Of a stretch of DNA of 64,000 bases, positions 41,826-50,563 are shown piece after piece. Each line of letters starts with the position of its first letter. Position 1 is the stretch's first letter. Source of the DNA: Microbacterium sp. zg-Y1090 (GTDB lineage Bacteria; Actinomycetota; Actinomycetes; Actinomycetales; Microbacteriaceae); contig NZ_CP126742.1 in assembly GCF_030246945.1 (NCBI RefSeq), positions 2,418,001-2,482,000 of the forward strand, read 5' to 3'. Position numbers and translations under genes: made by a program. The notes beneath the pieces are model-generated. The model was given only the letters and a program-made list of their open reading frames with translations, did not search any database and had not been told where the DNA came from.

Positions 41826-42489
41826 CGGGGATCTCGTTGGGCTGGGTGAGGAGCCCGTCCTCCATCGCGCGGCGCGCGAGATCGACCTTGGTCGGCGCCG
41901 GGCGGCCGACCTCGACGTACTTGTATCGCACGCGCGTGATGTTCTCCTTCGCGGTGGAGTACGCCACCCCCAGCCGGTCGGCGACGACCTTCAGCGGCAG
42001 GCCCGCAGCGTACAGGCGCAGCACGTCGCGCTCGCGCGCGGACAGCTGCGCGTCGGCGAAGGCACGGTCGCCCTCGACGGCACTGGCCCACTCGACGTTG
42101 TCGAGGTGGTGACCGTCTGCGACCGTCTGCACGGCTTCGATGACCTCGTCGATGGGGCTGGCCTTGCTGATGACCCCGACGGCGCCGGCGGCGAGTGCCT
42201 CGCGCACGGTCGCGGGTCGGTCGGCGACGCTGTGGATGATGATGCTGGAGCCGTCGGCGACCAGGCGGGAGACGTTCTCGGTCACGGTGGCGCCGTCGCC
42301 CAGGGTCAGGTCGAGCACGACGACGTCCGCCGGCGCCTGCCTGCTGTACCGGCGCCAGTCGAGGTATTCGGTCACGGTGCTGCCGGAGAAGACGACGTGC
42401 TGCGTGCCGGAGCGATGCGAGGCGGCCTCCAGCCCGAGGCGCACCGACTCGTGGTCGTCGATGAGTGCCACGCGGATCATGCTGGCCAT
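41815..42489 (-). CDS. NarL/FixJ-type response regulator
   Basis: The 224-aa protein has a receiver domain with RVALIDDHESVRLGLEAA and phospho-acceptor Asp60 in VVVLDLTLGDG, a late AVGVISKASP holding the conserved Lys, and a LuxR-type helix-turn-helix (LSARERDVLRLYAAGLPLKV, then AYSTAKENITRVR) at about 153-205. The upstream limit is ATG 42489 or 42480; both precede the same domain. The gene follows the RNA methyltransferase with two bases of overlap region and leads directly into the kinase gene. Targets are unknown. Confidence 0.92.
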   Translation of the reverse strand: MASMIRVALIDDHESVRLGLEAASHRSGTQHVVFSGSTVTEYLDWRRYSRQAPADVVVLDLTLGDGATVTENVSRLVADGSSIIIHSVADRPATVREALAAGAVGVISKASPIDEVIEAVQTVADGHHLDNVEWASAVEGDRAFADAQLSARERDVLRLYAAGLPLKVVADRLGVAYSTAKENITRVRYKYVEVGRPAPTKVDLARRAMEDGLLTQPNEIPGVR

Positions 42490-42490
42490 G

Positions 42491-43825
42491 CTAGCGCCGC
42501 GGTCGCGTGCGATTGAGTGTGGCGACCGCCTCGACATGGTGGGAGTGGGGGAAGATGTCGAGCGCATCGATGCGCGATGCCTCGTAGCCGGCGTCCCGGA
42601 AGGTCGCGATGTCGCGGGCGAGGGCGACGGGATCGCATGCGACGTAGACGACCGTCTCGGGTTCGAGGGACGCCAGCGCGGTGACCACCTCGCGTCCCGC
42701 CCCGGAGCGCGGCGGGTCGAGGACCACCACGCCGCGTGCGAGACGCTCCCGGTCACGGGGCGACGCGTCGCTGCTCCAGCGCTGCAGCCACCGGTCGACG
42801 CGACCGGTCTCGGCACGGGCGCCCACCCACGACGAGAGGTTCTCTCCCGCGTGCTCGGTGGCCCGCTCATCGGCTTCCACGCTGATCATGCGGGTCGCCG
42901 GGCCGCCCAGGTCGCCGATGACGGCGGCGAACAGTCCCACGCCGCCGTAGAGGTCCAGGTGCAGCGCATCGGCGTCGAGCCCGTCGGGCGCCGCGGCACG
43001 CAGGTGCGTCCCGACGAGCCCGCCCAGTGCGTCGGCGGCCTCGCGGTGCACCTGCCAGAAGCCCCCGGCGTCGACCCGGAAGTCGCGGCCGCCTGCCCGC
43101 TCGAGCACGACCTCACGGGCCGGGTCGCGGCGCGCCGCGCCGGGACGGGGGGCAGGGCGTCGCGCCCCGCGGCCCGGGCGTCGCGGCCCGGCCGGGCGGG
43201 ACCGCTCGGGACGCGGCAGCACCCGCACCACGCCGTCGGCGGGCAGGACGAGATCGATGCGGCCCGGCTCGGACGCGGTCAGCCGCAGCGCGGCCTCCGC
43301 CAGGGCAGGGGCCGCCAGGGGGTGGTCGTCGACGCTCACGACGTGGTGGGTGCGTGCGGCGTAGGGGCCGACGCGCCCGTCGGCATCGACGTGCAGGCTC
43401 ACCCGCGTGCGCCAGCCGGTGCCGTCGCCGTCGTCGACGGCGGCCACGGTCACGGGCAGGGAGAGCCCGCCCATGCGCTGGAGGGCGTCGGTCAGCACGC
43501 GCTGCTTCAGCTCGCGCTGGTGGGCGAGCTCGATGTGCCCGAAGTCCGCGCCGCCGGGCCGCTCGGAGGGATCCACGTCCACGTCGGCCTGCCGCCAGAC
43601 GTGCGGCCTGCGGTGGGGTGAGGCCTCGAGGACCTCCAGCACCTCGCCTCGCCAGTACGAGGCCTTGCCGACGTCGGTGAGCCGCACGCGCACCCGCTCA
43701 CCCGGAAGGGTGTCCGGGACGAACACGACCCGGCCCTCGTGGCGACCGACGAACACCCCGCCGTGCGCCACGTCGGTGATGTCGAGATCGATGAGGGCGT
43801 CTTGTGCGCCCGGGGAAACGGCCAT
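42491..43825 (-). CDS. TrmA/RumA-family RNA uracil-C5 methyltransferase
   Basis: The 444-aa protein has an N-terminal TRAM domain (residues about 8-70, DLDITDVAHGGVFVGRHEGR), then a linker and a SAM-dependent methyltransferase domain. Motif DLYGGVGLFAAVIGDLG binds SAM, VVLDPPRSGAGREV is motif IV, and VYVACDPVALARDIATF carries the catalytic Cys. The N-terminal FeS cysteines of RlmD are absent. A Pro/Arg-rich insert (PERSRPAGPRRPGRGARRP) lies in the middle. The start may be ATG 43825 or GTG 43843; both are near the maf gene on the other strand. It heads the minus-strand cluster with the two-component genes. The exact RNA target is uncertain. Confidence 0.86.
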   Translation of the reverse strand: MAVSPGAQDALIDLDITDVAHGGVFVGRHEGRVVFVPDTLPGERVRVRLTDVGKASYWRGEVLEVLEASPHRRPHVWRQADVDVDPSERPGGADFGHIELAHQRELKQRVLTDALQRMGGLSLPVTVAAVDDGDGTGWRTRVSLHVDADGRVGPYAARTHHVVSVDDHPLAAPALAEAALRLTASEPGRIDLVLPADGVVRVLPRPERSRPAGPRRPGRGARRPAPRPGAARRDPAREVVLERAGGRDFRVDAGGFWQVHREAADALGGLVGTHLRAAAPDGLDADALHLDLYGGVGLFAAVIGDLGGPATRMISVEADERATEHAGENLSSWVGARAETGRVDRWLQRWSSDASPRDRERLARGVVVLDPPRSGAGREVVTALASLEPETVVYVACDPVALARDIATFRDAGYEASRIDALDIFPHSHHVEAVATLNRTRPRR

Positions 43826-43856
43826 CCTTCGATGCTCGCACACCGGGCTGAGGGGC

Positions 43857-43866
43857 ACCCTACGCT
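43857..43866. promoter_or_regulatory. Overlapping divergent -10 elements of the methyltransferase gene and maf
   Basis: On the plus strand TACGCT (43861-43866) ends 6 nt before the maf ATG at 43873, the leaderless arrangement. On the minus strand TAGGGT (43857-43862) would start a short leader ahead of GTG 43843 or ATG 43825. The two hexamers share two bases, so the promoters exclude each other. Confidence 0.45.
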
Positions 43867-43872
43867 GGGACG

Positions 43873-44508
43873 ATGCGCGTGTGCCTGGCATCCACCTCCC
43901 CCGCCCGTCTGATGCTGCTGCGCCAGGCAGGTGTCGAACCGCTGATCGTCGCCCCGGAGGTGGACGAGGAGGCCGTCATCGCCGAAGTCGAGCGGTCCGA
44001 GGCCCGGACGCTCCCCGCGGATGAGCACGTGCTGCTGCTGGCCCGGCGCAAAGCCGACGACGTCGCCGCGCGGGTCGCGGCGAGCGGCTTCGACGGCCTC
44101 GTCATCGGCGGCGACTCGATGTTCGAGCTCGACGGAGAGATCCTCGGCAAGCCCTACACGGCCGAGGCCGCGATCGCGCGCTGGCGGGGCATGCGAGGGC
44201 GCACCGGCATCCTGCACTCCGGCCACAGCGTCGTGCGCGTCGGCGGCGGGCGGCCCGCCGCGCAGGCGAACGCTGTCGCCGCGGCATCCGTCACCTTCGC
44301 CGCCGACATCGACGACGCCGAGATCGAGGCGTACGTCGCCACCGGCGAACCGCTGCACGTGGCCGGGGCCTTCACCATCGACAGTCTCGGAGCACCCTTC
44401 ATCGACGCGATCGACGGCGACCCCTCGACGGTGGTGGGCATGTCCCTCCCGACCGTGCGCCGCCTCGCCCGCGAACTCGGCGTGCCGTGGCACACCCTCT
44501 GGGCTTGA
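43873..44508 (+). CDS. maf: Maf family nucleotide pyrophosphatase
   Basis: The 211-aa enzyme hydrolyses non-canonical or selected nucleoside triphosphates and limits their incorporation. It begins VCLASTSPARLMLLRQAGVE, the usual Maf SXSPRR site reading STSPAR here, and has the acidic EVDEEAV, GGDSMFELDGEILGKP and FTIDSLGAPFIDAIDGDPS. Length is normal. The start is ATG 43873, adjacent to a TACGCT -10. It lies upstream of the carboxylase alpha gene, a frequent actinobacterial order. Confidence 0.92.
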   Translation: MRVCLASTSPARLMLLRQAGVEPLIVAPEVDEEAVIAEVERSEARTLPADEHVLLLARRKADDVAARVAASGFDGLVIGGDSMFELDGEILGKPYTAEAAIARWRGMRGRTGILHSGHSVVRVGGGRPAAQANAVAAASVTFAADIDDAEIEAYVATGEPLHVAGAFTIDSLGAPFIDAIDGDPSTVVGMSLPTVRRLARELGVPWHTLWA

Positions 44509-44576
44509 TGGATCTCCACAGACGTTTTCGGAATTTTCTTGTGCGACGGATCCAAAGAACACCCCTCCAGCCTCGC

Positions 44577-44582
44577 TAGGCT
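44577..44582 (+). promoter_or_regulatory. -10 element of the acyl-CoA carboxylase alpha gene, leaderless type
   Basis: TAGGCT ends 7 nt before ATG 44590. No Shine-Dalgarno sequence is present. Confidence 0.5.
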
Positions 44583-44589
44583 GACATCC

Positions 44590-46353
44590 ATGCCTGCTAT
44601 CGCCAAGGTGCTCATCGCGAACCGCGGCGAGATCGCCGTCCGCATCATCCGTGCCGCTCGCGACTGCGGCAAGGCCTCCGTCGCGGTCTACGCCGAGCAG
44701 GATCGCGACGCCATGCACGCCCGCCTCGCCGACGAGGCATACTCCCTGGACGGCGCCACGAGCGCCGACACCTACCTGTCGATCGAGAAGATCCTCTCGG
44801 TGGCGCGGCGATCGGGAGCGGATGCCGTGCACCCCGGCTACGGCTTCCTCGCCGAGAACGCCGAGTTCGCCCGCGCCGTCATCGCGGCGGGCCTCGTCTG
44901 GATCGGACCGTCGCCGGAGGCCATCGAGGCGCTGGGCGACAAGGTCACCGCGCGCCACGTCGCCGAACGGGTGGGCGCACCGCTGGCTCCCGGCACCCCC
45001 GGTCCGGTCTCCAGCGCCGACGAAGTGACCGCCTTCGCCCGTGAGCACGGGCTGCCCATCGCCATCAAGGCCGCCTACGGCGGCGGCGGCCGCGGCCTGA
45101 AGGTCGCACGGGAGTTCGACGAGATCGCCGAGCAGTTCGCCTCCGCCACGCGAGAGGCCATCACGGCCTTCGGCCGCGGCGAGTGCTTCGTGGAGAAGTA
45201 CCTCGATCGCCCGCGTCACGTGGAAACGCAGTGCCTGGCCGACTCCGCAGGCACCGTGGTGGTCGTCTCCACCCGCGACTGCTCGCTGCAGCGGCGCCAC
45301 CAGAAGCTCGTCGAGGAGGCGCCGGCCCCCTTCCTCACCCCGGAGCAGAACGAGGTGCTCTACTCGGCGTCGAAGGCGATCCTCGCCGAGGTCGGCTACG
45401 TCGGCGCGGGAACGTGCGAGTTCCTCATCGGCGCCGACGGCACCATCTCGTTCCTCGAGGTCAACACACGGCTGCAGGTCGAGCACCCGGTCTCCGAGGA
45501 GGTCACCGGCATCGACCTGGTGCGCGAGCAGTTCCGCATCGCCGAGGGCGGCCTGCTCGACGGGGTCGACCCCGAGCCGACGGGCCACTCCATCGAGTTC
45601 CGCATCAACGGGGAGGACCCCGGGCGCGGCTTCCTCCCCCAGCCCGGTCGCATCCACGTGTTCAAGACGTTCGGCGGCCCCGGCATCCGTCTCGATTCCG
45701 GCGTCACCGCCGGTGACGTGGTCTCGGGCGCGTTCGACTCGCTGCTGGGGAAGATCATCGTGACCGGCCGCGACCGGGCGGAGGCGCTGGAGCGCGCCCG
45801 CCGCGCGCTGGACGAGTTCGAGGTCGCCGGCATGCCCACCGTGCTCCCCTTCCACCGCAAGGTGGTGCGCGACCCGGCCTTCACCGCGGCGGACGGCCGG
45901 TTCGGCGTGTTCACCCGGTGGATCGAGACGGAGTTCGACAACGACATCCCGCCGTGGGACGGCGAAGCGGATGCGACCGGCGCCGGAGAGGACCGTCACA
46001 CCGTCGTCGTGGAGGTCGCCGGCAAGCGGCTGGAGGTGAGCCTTCCCGATCGCATCGCCGTGCCGACGAAGGTGGGCCGGCCCGCCGCCGTGCCGCCGTC
46101 ACGGCGCACCCACGCCCCGACGGTCGTCGCGGGTGCCTCCGGTGACGCGGTGACATCGCCCATGCAGGCCACCATCGTCAAGGTCGCCGTCGCCGACGGC
46201 CAGCAGGTCGTCAAGGGCGATCTGGTGGTCGTGCTCGAGGCGATGAAGATGGAGCAGCCGATCCAGGCGCACAAGGACGGCGTCGTCTCGGCGATCGACG
46301 CAGAACCCGGCTCGACGGTGGCGGCCGGTCACCTGCTGCTGACGATCATCTGA
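44590..46353 (+). CDS. Acyl-CoA carboxylase alpha chain (biotin carboxylase plus BCCP)
   Basis: The 587-aa chain carries biotin carboxylase and carrier domains. Biotin carboxylase (1-450): [38 protein letters not shown], the ATP-grasp glycine loop [31 protein letters not shown] and [20 protein letters not shown]. The C-terminal carrier domain has [13 protein letters not shown] and EAMKMEQP with biotinylated Lys553. This is the AccA/BccA-type of actinobacteria that serves one or more beta subunits, such as that at 37414. BirA at 36519 would modify it. Start ATG 44590 lies 7 nt behind a TAGGCT hexamer. Confidence 0.95.
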   Translation: MPAIAKVLIANRGEIAVRIIRAARDCGKASVAVYAEQDRDAMHARLADEAYSLDGATSADTYLSIEKILSVARRSGADAVHPGYGFLAENAEFARAVIAAGLVWIGPSPEAIEALGDKVTARHVAERVGAPLAPGTPGPVSSADEVTAFAREHGLPIAIKAAYGGGGRGLKVAREFDEIAEQFASATREAITAFGRGECFVEKYLDRPRHVETQCLADSAGTVVVVSTRDCSLQRRHQKLVEEAPAPFLTPEQNEVLYSASKAILAEVGYVGAGTCEFLIGADGTISFLEVNTRLQVEHPVSEEVTGIDLVREQFRIAEGGLLDGVDPEPTGHSIEFRINGEDPGRGFLPQPGRIHVFKTFGGPGIRLDSGVTAGDVVSGAFDSLLGKIIVTGRDRAEALERARRALDEFEVAGMPTVLPFHRKVVRDPAFTAADGRFGVFTRWIETEFDNDIPPWDGEADATGAGEDRHTVVVEVAGKRLEVSLPDRIAVPTKVGRPAAVPPSRRTHAPTVVAGASGDAVTSPMQATIVKVAVADGQQVVKGDLVVVLEAMKMEQPIQAHKDGVVSAIDAEPGSTVAAGHLLLTII

Positions 46354-46372
46354 CCCGGCTGGCCCACGCCGG

Positions 46373-46387
46373 CCGGAGTCGCTCCGG
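46373..46387. terminator. Possible hairpin between convergent genes
   Basis: CCGGAG (46373-46378) pairs with CTCCGG (46382-46387) around TCG in the 90-bp gap between the carboxylase alpha gene and the convergent lpdA-like gene. No T-run follows, so termination by it alone is doubtful. Confidence 0.3.
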
Positions 46388-46443
46388 AACCGGCGCCGGA
46401 TGCCGCGATGCAGCTCAGCCGGCGCGCTCGGCTGCGCGCCTGA

Positions 46444-47895
46444 TCAGCCGCGCGCTTCGGGCGTGCGGTCGACGATGTGCATCGCGCGGGCGGCATCGGT
46501 GATGGAGCCCGAGAGCGAGGGGTACACCGCGAAGACACGCGAGACCTGGTCGACGCTCAGGCGGCGCTCCACCGCGATGGCGATCGGGTAGATGAGCTCG
46601 GAGGCGCGCGGGGCGACGATGACGCCGCCGAGCACGGTGCCGCTGCCCTGGCGCGCGATGAGCTTGACGAATCCGTCGCGCACGCCCATCATCTTCGCCC
46701 GCGGGTTGGCCGCCAGCGGCAGCTTGTGCACGACCGCGTCGACCAGTCCCGCGTCGATGTCGGCCTGCTGCCACCCGACGGTGGCGATCTCCGGGGCGGT
46801 GAAGATGTTCGCGGTGATGCGCCGGCGCTCCAGCGGGATCACGGTGTCGCCGAGCGCGTGGAAGACGGCGGTGCGCCCCTGCATGGAGGCGACCGACGCG
46901 AGCGGCACGAAGGTGGTGCAGTCGCCGGCGGCGTAGATGTTGGGCACGGACGTGCGCGCAACGCGGTTGACCCGGATGTGGCCGGACTCGGTCAGCTGCA
47001 CTCCTGCTTCCTCCAACCCGATCCCGGCGGTGTTGGGGACCGAGCCGACGGCCATCAGACAGTGGCTGCCTTCGACGGTGCGCCCGTCGGAGAGCGTCAC
47101 CCGCACGCCGTCGGCGGTGCGCTCGACCTGCTGGGCGCGGGCCTTGGAGAGCACGTGCATCCCGCCCCGCGTGAAGACCCGCTCCAGCACCGCCGCGGCA
47201 TCCGGGTCCTCGCCCGGCAGCACGTGGGCGCGGCTGGAGACGAGGGTGACCTCGGCGCCGAGGTTCATGTAAGCGCCGGCGAACTCCGCGCCGGTGACAC
47301 CCGAGCCCACCACGATGAGGTGCTCCGGGAGCACCTTCATGTCGTAGAGCTGGGTCCACGTGAGGATGCGCTCCCCGTCGGGCGGCGCGGTGGGAAGCTC
47401 CCGCGGAGAGGAGCCCACCGACACCACGAGCGTGTCGGCCTCGACGCGGTCGAAGTCGGTGCCGCCGGGGCCCGTGGACACCACCACGGCACGATCACCC
47501 TCGAGACGCCCGTACCCGGAGACGATGCGCACCCCCGCCTCGGCGAGGCTGATGCGCATCTCGTCGGACTGCTGGCGCGCCAGCGCGAGCAGGCGCTTGT
47601 TGACGGCCGCGAGGTTGATCGCGATCTCCGGCTTGAGCGGCCGGCCATCACCGCCCCGGGCGAACAGCTGCACGCCCAGATCGCCGGCCTGGGAGATGGC
47701 GACGGCGGCATCGGCCGTGGCGATGAGGCTCTTGGAGGGGACGACGTCGGTGAGAACCGCCGCGCCTCCCACGCTCGCCCGCTCCACGAGCGTGACCTCG
47801 GCCCCCAGCTGCGCGGCGGCCAGCGCCGCCTCATAGCCGCCGGGGCCGCCACCGAGGACGGCGACGGTCTGGGTGCGCTCGAAGCTCAACGACAT
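46444..47895 (-). CDS. lpdA: LpdA-like NAD(P)H:quinone oxidoreductase (flavoprotein disulfide reductase fold)
   Basis: The 483-aa protein has the fold of lipoamide dehydrogenase: FAD motif VAVLGGGPGGYEAALAAAQ (from about residue 11), NAD motif LIVVGSGVTGAEFAGAYMNL, NIYAAGDCTTFVPLAS and a C-terminal interface domain. The usual redox pair CXXXXC after the first strand is replaced by SVGGAAVLTDVVPSKSLIA, with no cysteine, as known for mycobacterial LpdA (Rv3303c), an NAD(P)H quinone reductase. It should therefore not reduce lipoamide. ATG 47895 is used. Convergent with the carboxylase alpha chain; divergent from purine nucleoside phosphorylase. Confidence 0.88.
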   Translation of the reverse strand: MSLSFERTQTVAVLGGGPGGYEAALAAAQLGAEVTLVERASVGGAAVLTDVVPSKSLIATADAAVAISQAGDLGVQLFARGGDGRPLKPEIAINLAAVNKRLLALARQQSDEMRISLAEAGVRIVSGYGRLEGDRAVVVSTGPGGTDFDRVEADTLVVSVGSSPRELPTAPPDGERILTWTQLYDMKVLPEHLIVVGSGVTGAEFAGAYMNLGAEVTLVSSRAHVLPGEDPDAAAVLERVFTRGGMHVLSKARAQQVERTADGVRVTLSDGRTVEGSHCLMAVGSVPNTAGIGLEEAGVQLTESGHIRVNRVARTSVPNIYAAGDCTTFVPLASVASMQGRTAVFHALGDTVIPLERRRITANIFTAPEIATVGWQQADIDAGLVDAVVHKLPLAANPRAKMMGVRDGFVKLIARQGSGTVLGGVIVAPRASELIYPIAIAVERRLSVDQVSRVFAVYPSLSGSITDAARAMHIVDRTPEARG

Positions 47896-47958
47896 GCCCC
47901 TATTCTTCCAGCACTCGTCGGGCCCGCCTGCCGCAGTGGCCGCCCCGCCTCCGAGTTC

Positions 47959-47964
47959 TAGAGT
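47959..47964 (+). promoter_or_regulatory. -10 element of the purine nucleoside phosphorylase gene, leaderless type
   Basis: TAGAGT ends 6 nt before ATG 47971; the six bases are GGGGGC, which could also be read as a very close ribosome site. Confidence 0.45.
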
Positions 47965-47970
47965 GGGGGC

Positions 47971-48804
47971 ATGTCCGACACGACTTCCCATCCCCTTGAC
48001 GACCCCGCCGCCGACCCGTTCGGCGTGGCCGCCGACGCCGCCGCCGACATCGCCCGCATCACGGGCGTGGAACGGCACGACATCGCCCTCACCCTCGGCA
48101 GCGGGTGGGGCAAGGCCGCCGAGCTGATCGGCGAGACGACCGCGGTCTTCCCCGCGACCGACGTCACCGGCTTCAGCCGCCCCGCGCTGGAAGGCCACGT
48201 GGGAACGTTGCGCAGCGTCCGCACCGAGGCGGGCCGCAATGTGCTCATCATCGGCGCACGCACCCACTTCTATGAGGGACACGGCGTGCGTCGCGTGGTG
48301 CACAGCGTGCGCACCGCCGCCGCGACCGGGGCGAAGACGATGGTCCTCACCAACGGGGCGGGGGGCCTGCGACGCTCGTGGAAGCCGGGGCAGCCGGTGC
48401 TCATCAGCGATCACATCAACCTCACCGGCGCCTCGCCGCTGGAGGGCGCCACCTTCGTCGACCTCACCGACCTGTACTCGCCGCGACTGCGCGAGCTCGC
48501 CCGCGGCATCGACCCGACCCTCGACGAGGGCGTGTACTGCCAGTTCCGCGGGCCCCAGTACGAGACGCCCGCAGAGGTGCGCATGGCGGGCATCATCGGC
48601 GGCGACATCGTCGGCATGTCCACGGCGCTCGAGGCCATCGCCGCGCGGCAGGCCGGCATGGAGACCCTCGGATTCTCCCTCATCACGAACATGGCCGCCG
48701 GCATCCAGGAGACCCCCCTCAGCCACGGTGAGGTGCTCGAGGCCGGCCGCGAGGCCGAGCCCGTCATCTCGTCGCTGCTGGCCCGCGTGATCGGATCGCT
48801 GTGA
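47971..48804 (+). CDS. punA: Purine-nucleoside phosphorylase
   Basis: The 277-aa enzyme splits purine nucleosides with phosphate to base and ribose-1-phosphate. It has DIALTLGSGWGKAAELIGE (phosphate-binding GSGWG), LEGHVGTLRSVRTEAGRNVL, LTNGAGGLRRSWKPGQ, ISDHINLTG and VYCQFRGPQYETPAEVRM, which identify the trimeric class. The stop overlaps the GTG of the phosphohexomutase gene; the pair would connect ribose-1-phosphate with sugar phosphate isomerisation. Confidence 0.94.
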   Translation: MSDTTSHPLDDPAADPFGVAADAAADIARITGVERHDIALTLGSGWGKAAELIGETTAVFPATDVTGFSRPALEGHVGTLRSVRTEAGRNVLIIGARTHFYEGHGVRRVVHSVRTAAATGAKTMVLTNGAGGLRRSWKPGQPVLISDHINLTGASPLEGATFVDLTDLYSPRLRELARGIDPTLDEGVYCQFRGPQYETPAEVRMAGIIGGDIVGMSTALEAIAARQAGMETLGFSLITNMAAGIQETPLSHGEVLEAGREAEPVISSLLARVIGSL

Positions 48805-50477
48805 ACGGCCCGATCGACGCCGCGCGCGCCTGGCTCGCGCAGGACCCCGACCCGGTGACCCGCACCGAGTTGGAGCAGCTGCTGGAGCGGGCGGATGCCG
48901 GCGATGCCGCGGCATCCGCCAATCTGGCCGACCGTTTCGGCACCAGACTCGCGTTCGGCACGGCCGGCCTGCGCGGCCGGCTGGGCGCCGGCAGCAACCG
49001 CATGAACCGGGTGCTCGTGGCCCAGGCAGCCGCGGGGCTCGCCGCCTACCTCACCGAGCGTGCCGCGGCGGGCACCACTCCCACCGTCGTGATCGGCTAC
49101 GACGGGCGGCGCAACTCCGACGTGTTCGCCCGCGACAGTGCGGAGCTGTTCGCAGGTGCGGGGCTGCGCGCGGTGCTGCTGCCGCGCATGCTGCCCACCC
49201 CGGTGCTCGCCTTCGCGGTGCGCCACCTCGGCGCGGCCGCCGGCGTCATGGTCACCGCCAGCCACAACCCGCCCGACGACAACGGATACAAGGTGTACCT
49301 CGGCGGGGACGACGACGGCGCCCAGATCGTGCCGCCGGCCGACGCCGACATCGCCCGGCACATCCAGCGGGTGGCGGATGCCGGCGACATCGGCTCGCTC
49401 CCCCGCTCGACCGACTACGCGATCGCCGATGAGTCGGTGGTCGACGCGTACATCGACGCCACGGCCGCAGTCGCACCCGCCCCTCCGGGAGCGGGCGGCA
49501 TGACGTGGGTCTACACGGCGATGCACGGCGTGGGGTGGGAGACCTTCTCGCGCGTGCTCCAGCGGGCGGGCTACCCGGCTCCCACGACGGTGAGCGAGCA
49601 GATCGAACCGGACGGCACGTTCCCGACGGTCGCGTTCCCCAACCCCGAGGAGCCCGGCGCGATGGATCTGGCCTTCCAGGCGGCACGGGAGGCGGGGGCG
49701 GAGTTCGTCATCGCCAACGATCCCGACGCCGACCGCCTGGCCGTCGCGATCCCCGATCCCGAGGACCCGGAGGGCTGGCGACGGCTCACCGGCAACGAGA
49801 TCGGCCTGCTGCTGGGATGGCGTGCCGCGCGGCGCGCCGCCGCGGGCGGGGCCGACCGCACGGCATCGCTGGCCTGCTCGCTGGTGTCGTCGCCGGGGCT
49901 GGCCGTCGTGGCCGAGCGGTACGGCCTGTCCTCTCACGCGACCCTCACCGGCTTCAAGTGGATCTCCCGCGCCCCCGGCATCGTGTACGGGTTCGAGGAG
50001 GCACTGGGCTACCTCGTCAACCCCGAGACGGTGCGCGACAAGGACGGCATCTCGGCTGCGGTCGCGATGCTCGGGCTCATCGCCGAGGCGCGCGAGCAGG
50101 GTGCCCAGGCCGGTGACCTGCTACGACAGTTCCAGGCCGAGTTCGGGTACTTCGACAGCGGCCAGGTGTCCCTGCGCGTCGACGACCTCTCGGTGATCGG
50201 CCGCATCATGGCGGCTCTGCGTGCCACACCGCCTGCCGAAGTCGGCGGGGTCGCGGTGACGCGCATCGACGACCTGCTGACAGGCGTCGACGGCGTGCCG
50301 CCGGGCGACGTGCTGCGCTTGTGGCTGGCCGACGGGTCGCGGGTCATCGTGCGTCCGAGCGGCACCGAGCCCAAACTCAAGGTCTACCTCGATGTGCGGG
50401 GCGAGTCCGCGTCCGACGCGCGGTCCCGGCTGCAGACACTGGAGGCCGGCGCGACCGAGCTGCTCGCCCGGGGCTGA
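48801..50477 (+). CDS. Phosphoglucomutase/phosphomannomutase (PMM/PGM superfamily, phosphopentomutase-like)
   Basis: The 558-aa enzyme moves phosphate between C1 and C6 (or C5) of sugar phosphates. Active-site phosphoserine Ser154 lies in VTASHNPPDDNGYKVYLG, the Mg loop is FVIANDPDADRLAVAI, and substrate and phosphate loops are GFEEALGY and IVRPSGTEPKLKVYLDVR. Length fits the PGM2-like subgroup. Overlap with the purine nucleoside phosphorylase gene suggests action on ribose-1-phosphate, while glucose-1-phosphate made by it would feed rmlA and UDP-glucose synthesis; both are possible. Confidence 0.92.
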   Translation: MNGPIDAARAWLAQDPDPVTRTELEQLLERADAGDAAASANLADRFGTRLAFGTAGLRGRLGAGSNRMNRVLVAQAAAGLAAYLTERAAAGTTPTVVIGYDGRRNSDVFARDSAELFAGAGLRAVLLPRMLPTPVLAFAVRHLGAAAGVMVTASHNPPDDNGYKVYLGGDDDGAQIVPPADADIARHIQRVADAGDIGSLPRSTDYAIADESVVDAYIDATAAVAPAPPGAGGMTWVYTAMHGVGWETFSRVLQRAGYPAPTTVSEQIEPDGTFPTVAFPNPEEPGAMDLAFQAAREAGAEFVIANDPDADRLAVAIPDPEDPEGWRRLTGNEIGLLLGWRAARRAAAGGADRTASLACSLVSSPGLAVVAERYGLSSHATLTGFKWISRAPGIVYGFEEALGYLVNPETVRDKDGISAAVAMLGLIAEAREQGAQAGDLLRQFQAEFGYFDSGQVSLRVDDLSVIGRIMAALRATPPAEVGGVAVTRIDDLLTGVDGVPPGDVLRLWLADGSRVIVRPSGTEPKLKVYLDVRGESASDARSRLQTLEAGATELLARG

Positions 50478-50518
50478 CGGACCCACCGCCGCCCGCGGGG
50501 CGTGTCGGTCGTGCGTGC

Positions 50519-50524
50519 TAATGT
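50519..50524 (+). promoter_or_regulatory. Candidate -10 element of the MFS transporter
   Basis: TAATGT with a preceding TGC would give a leader of about 33 nt before ATG 50564, with GGGAGACGG upstream of the start as a possible ribosome site. Confidence 0.4.
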
Positions 50525-50563
50525 CCGTGCCGCAGGAGCACGCGGCGACCAGGGAGACGGCAG

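Noticed and set aside
43507..45999. An 830-codon minus-strand open frame over maf and the carboxylase alpha gene
   Set aside because: It is the high-GC antisense shadow of two well-identified plus-strand genes.
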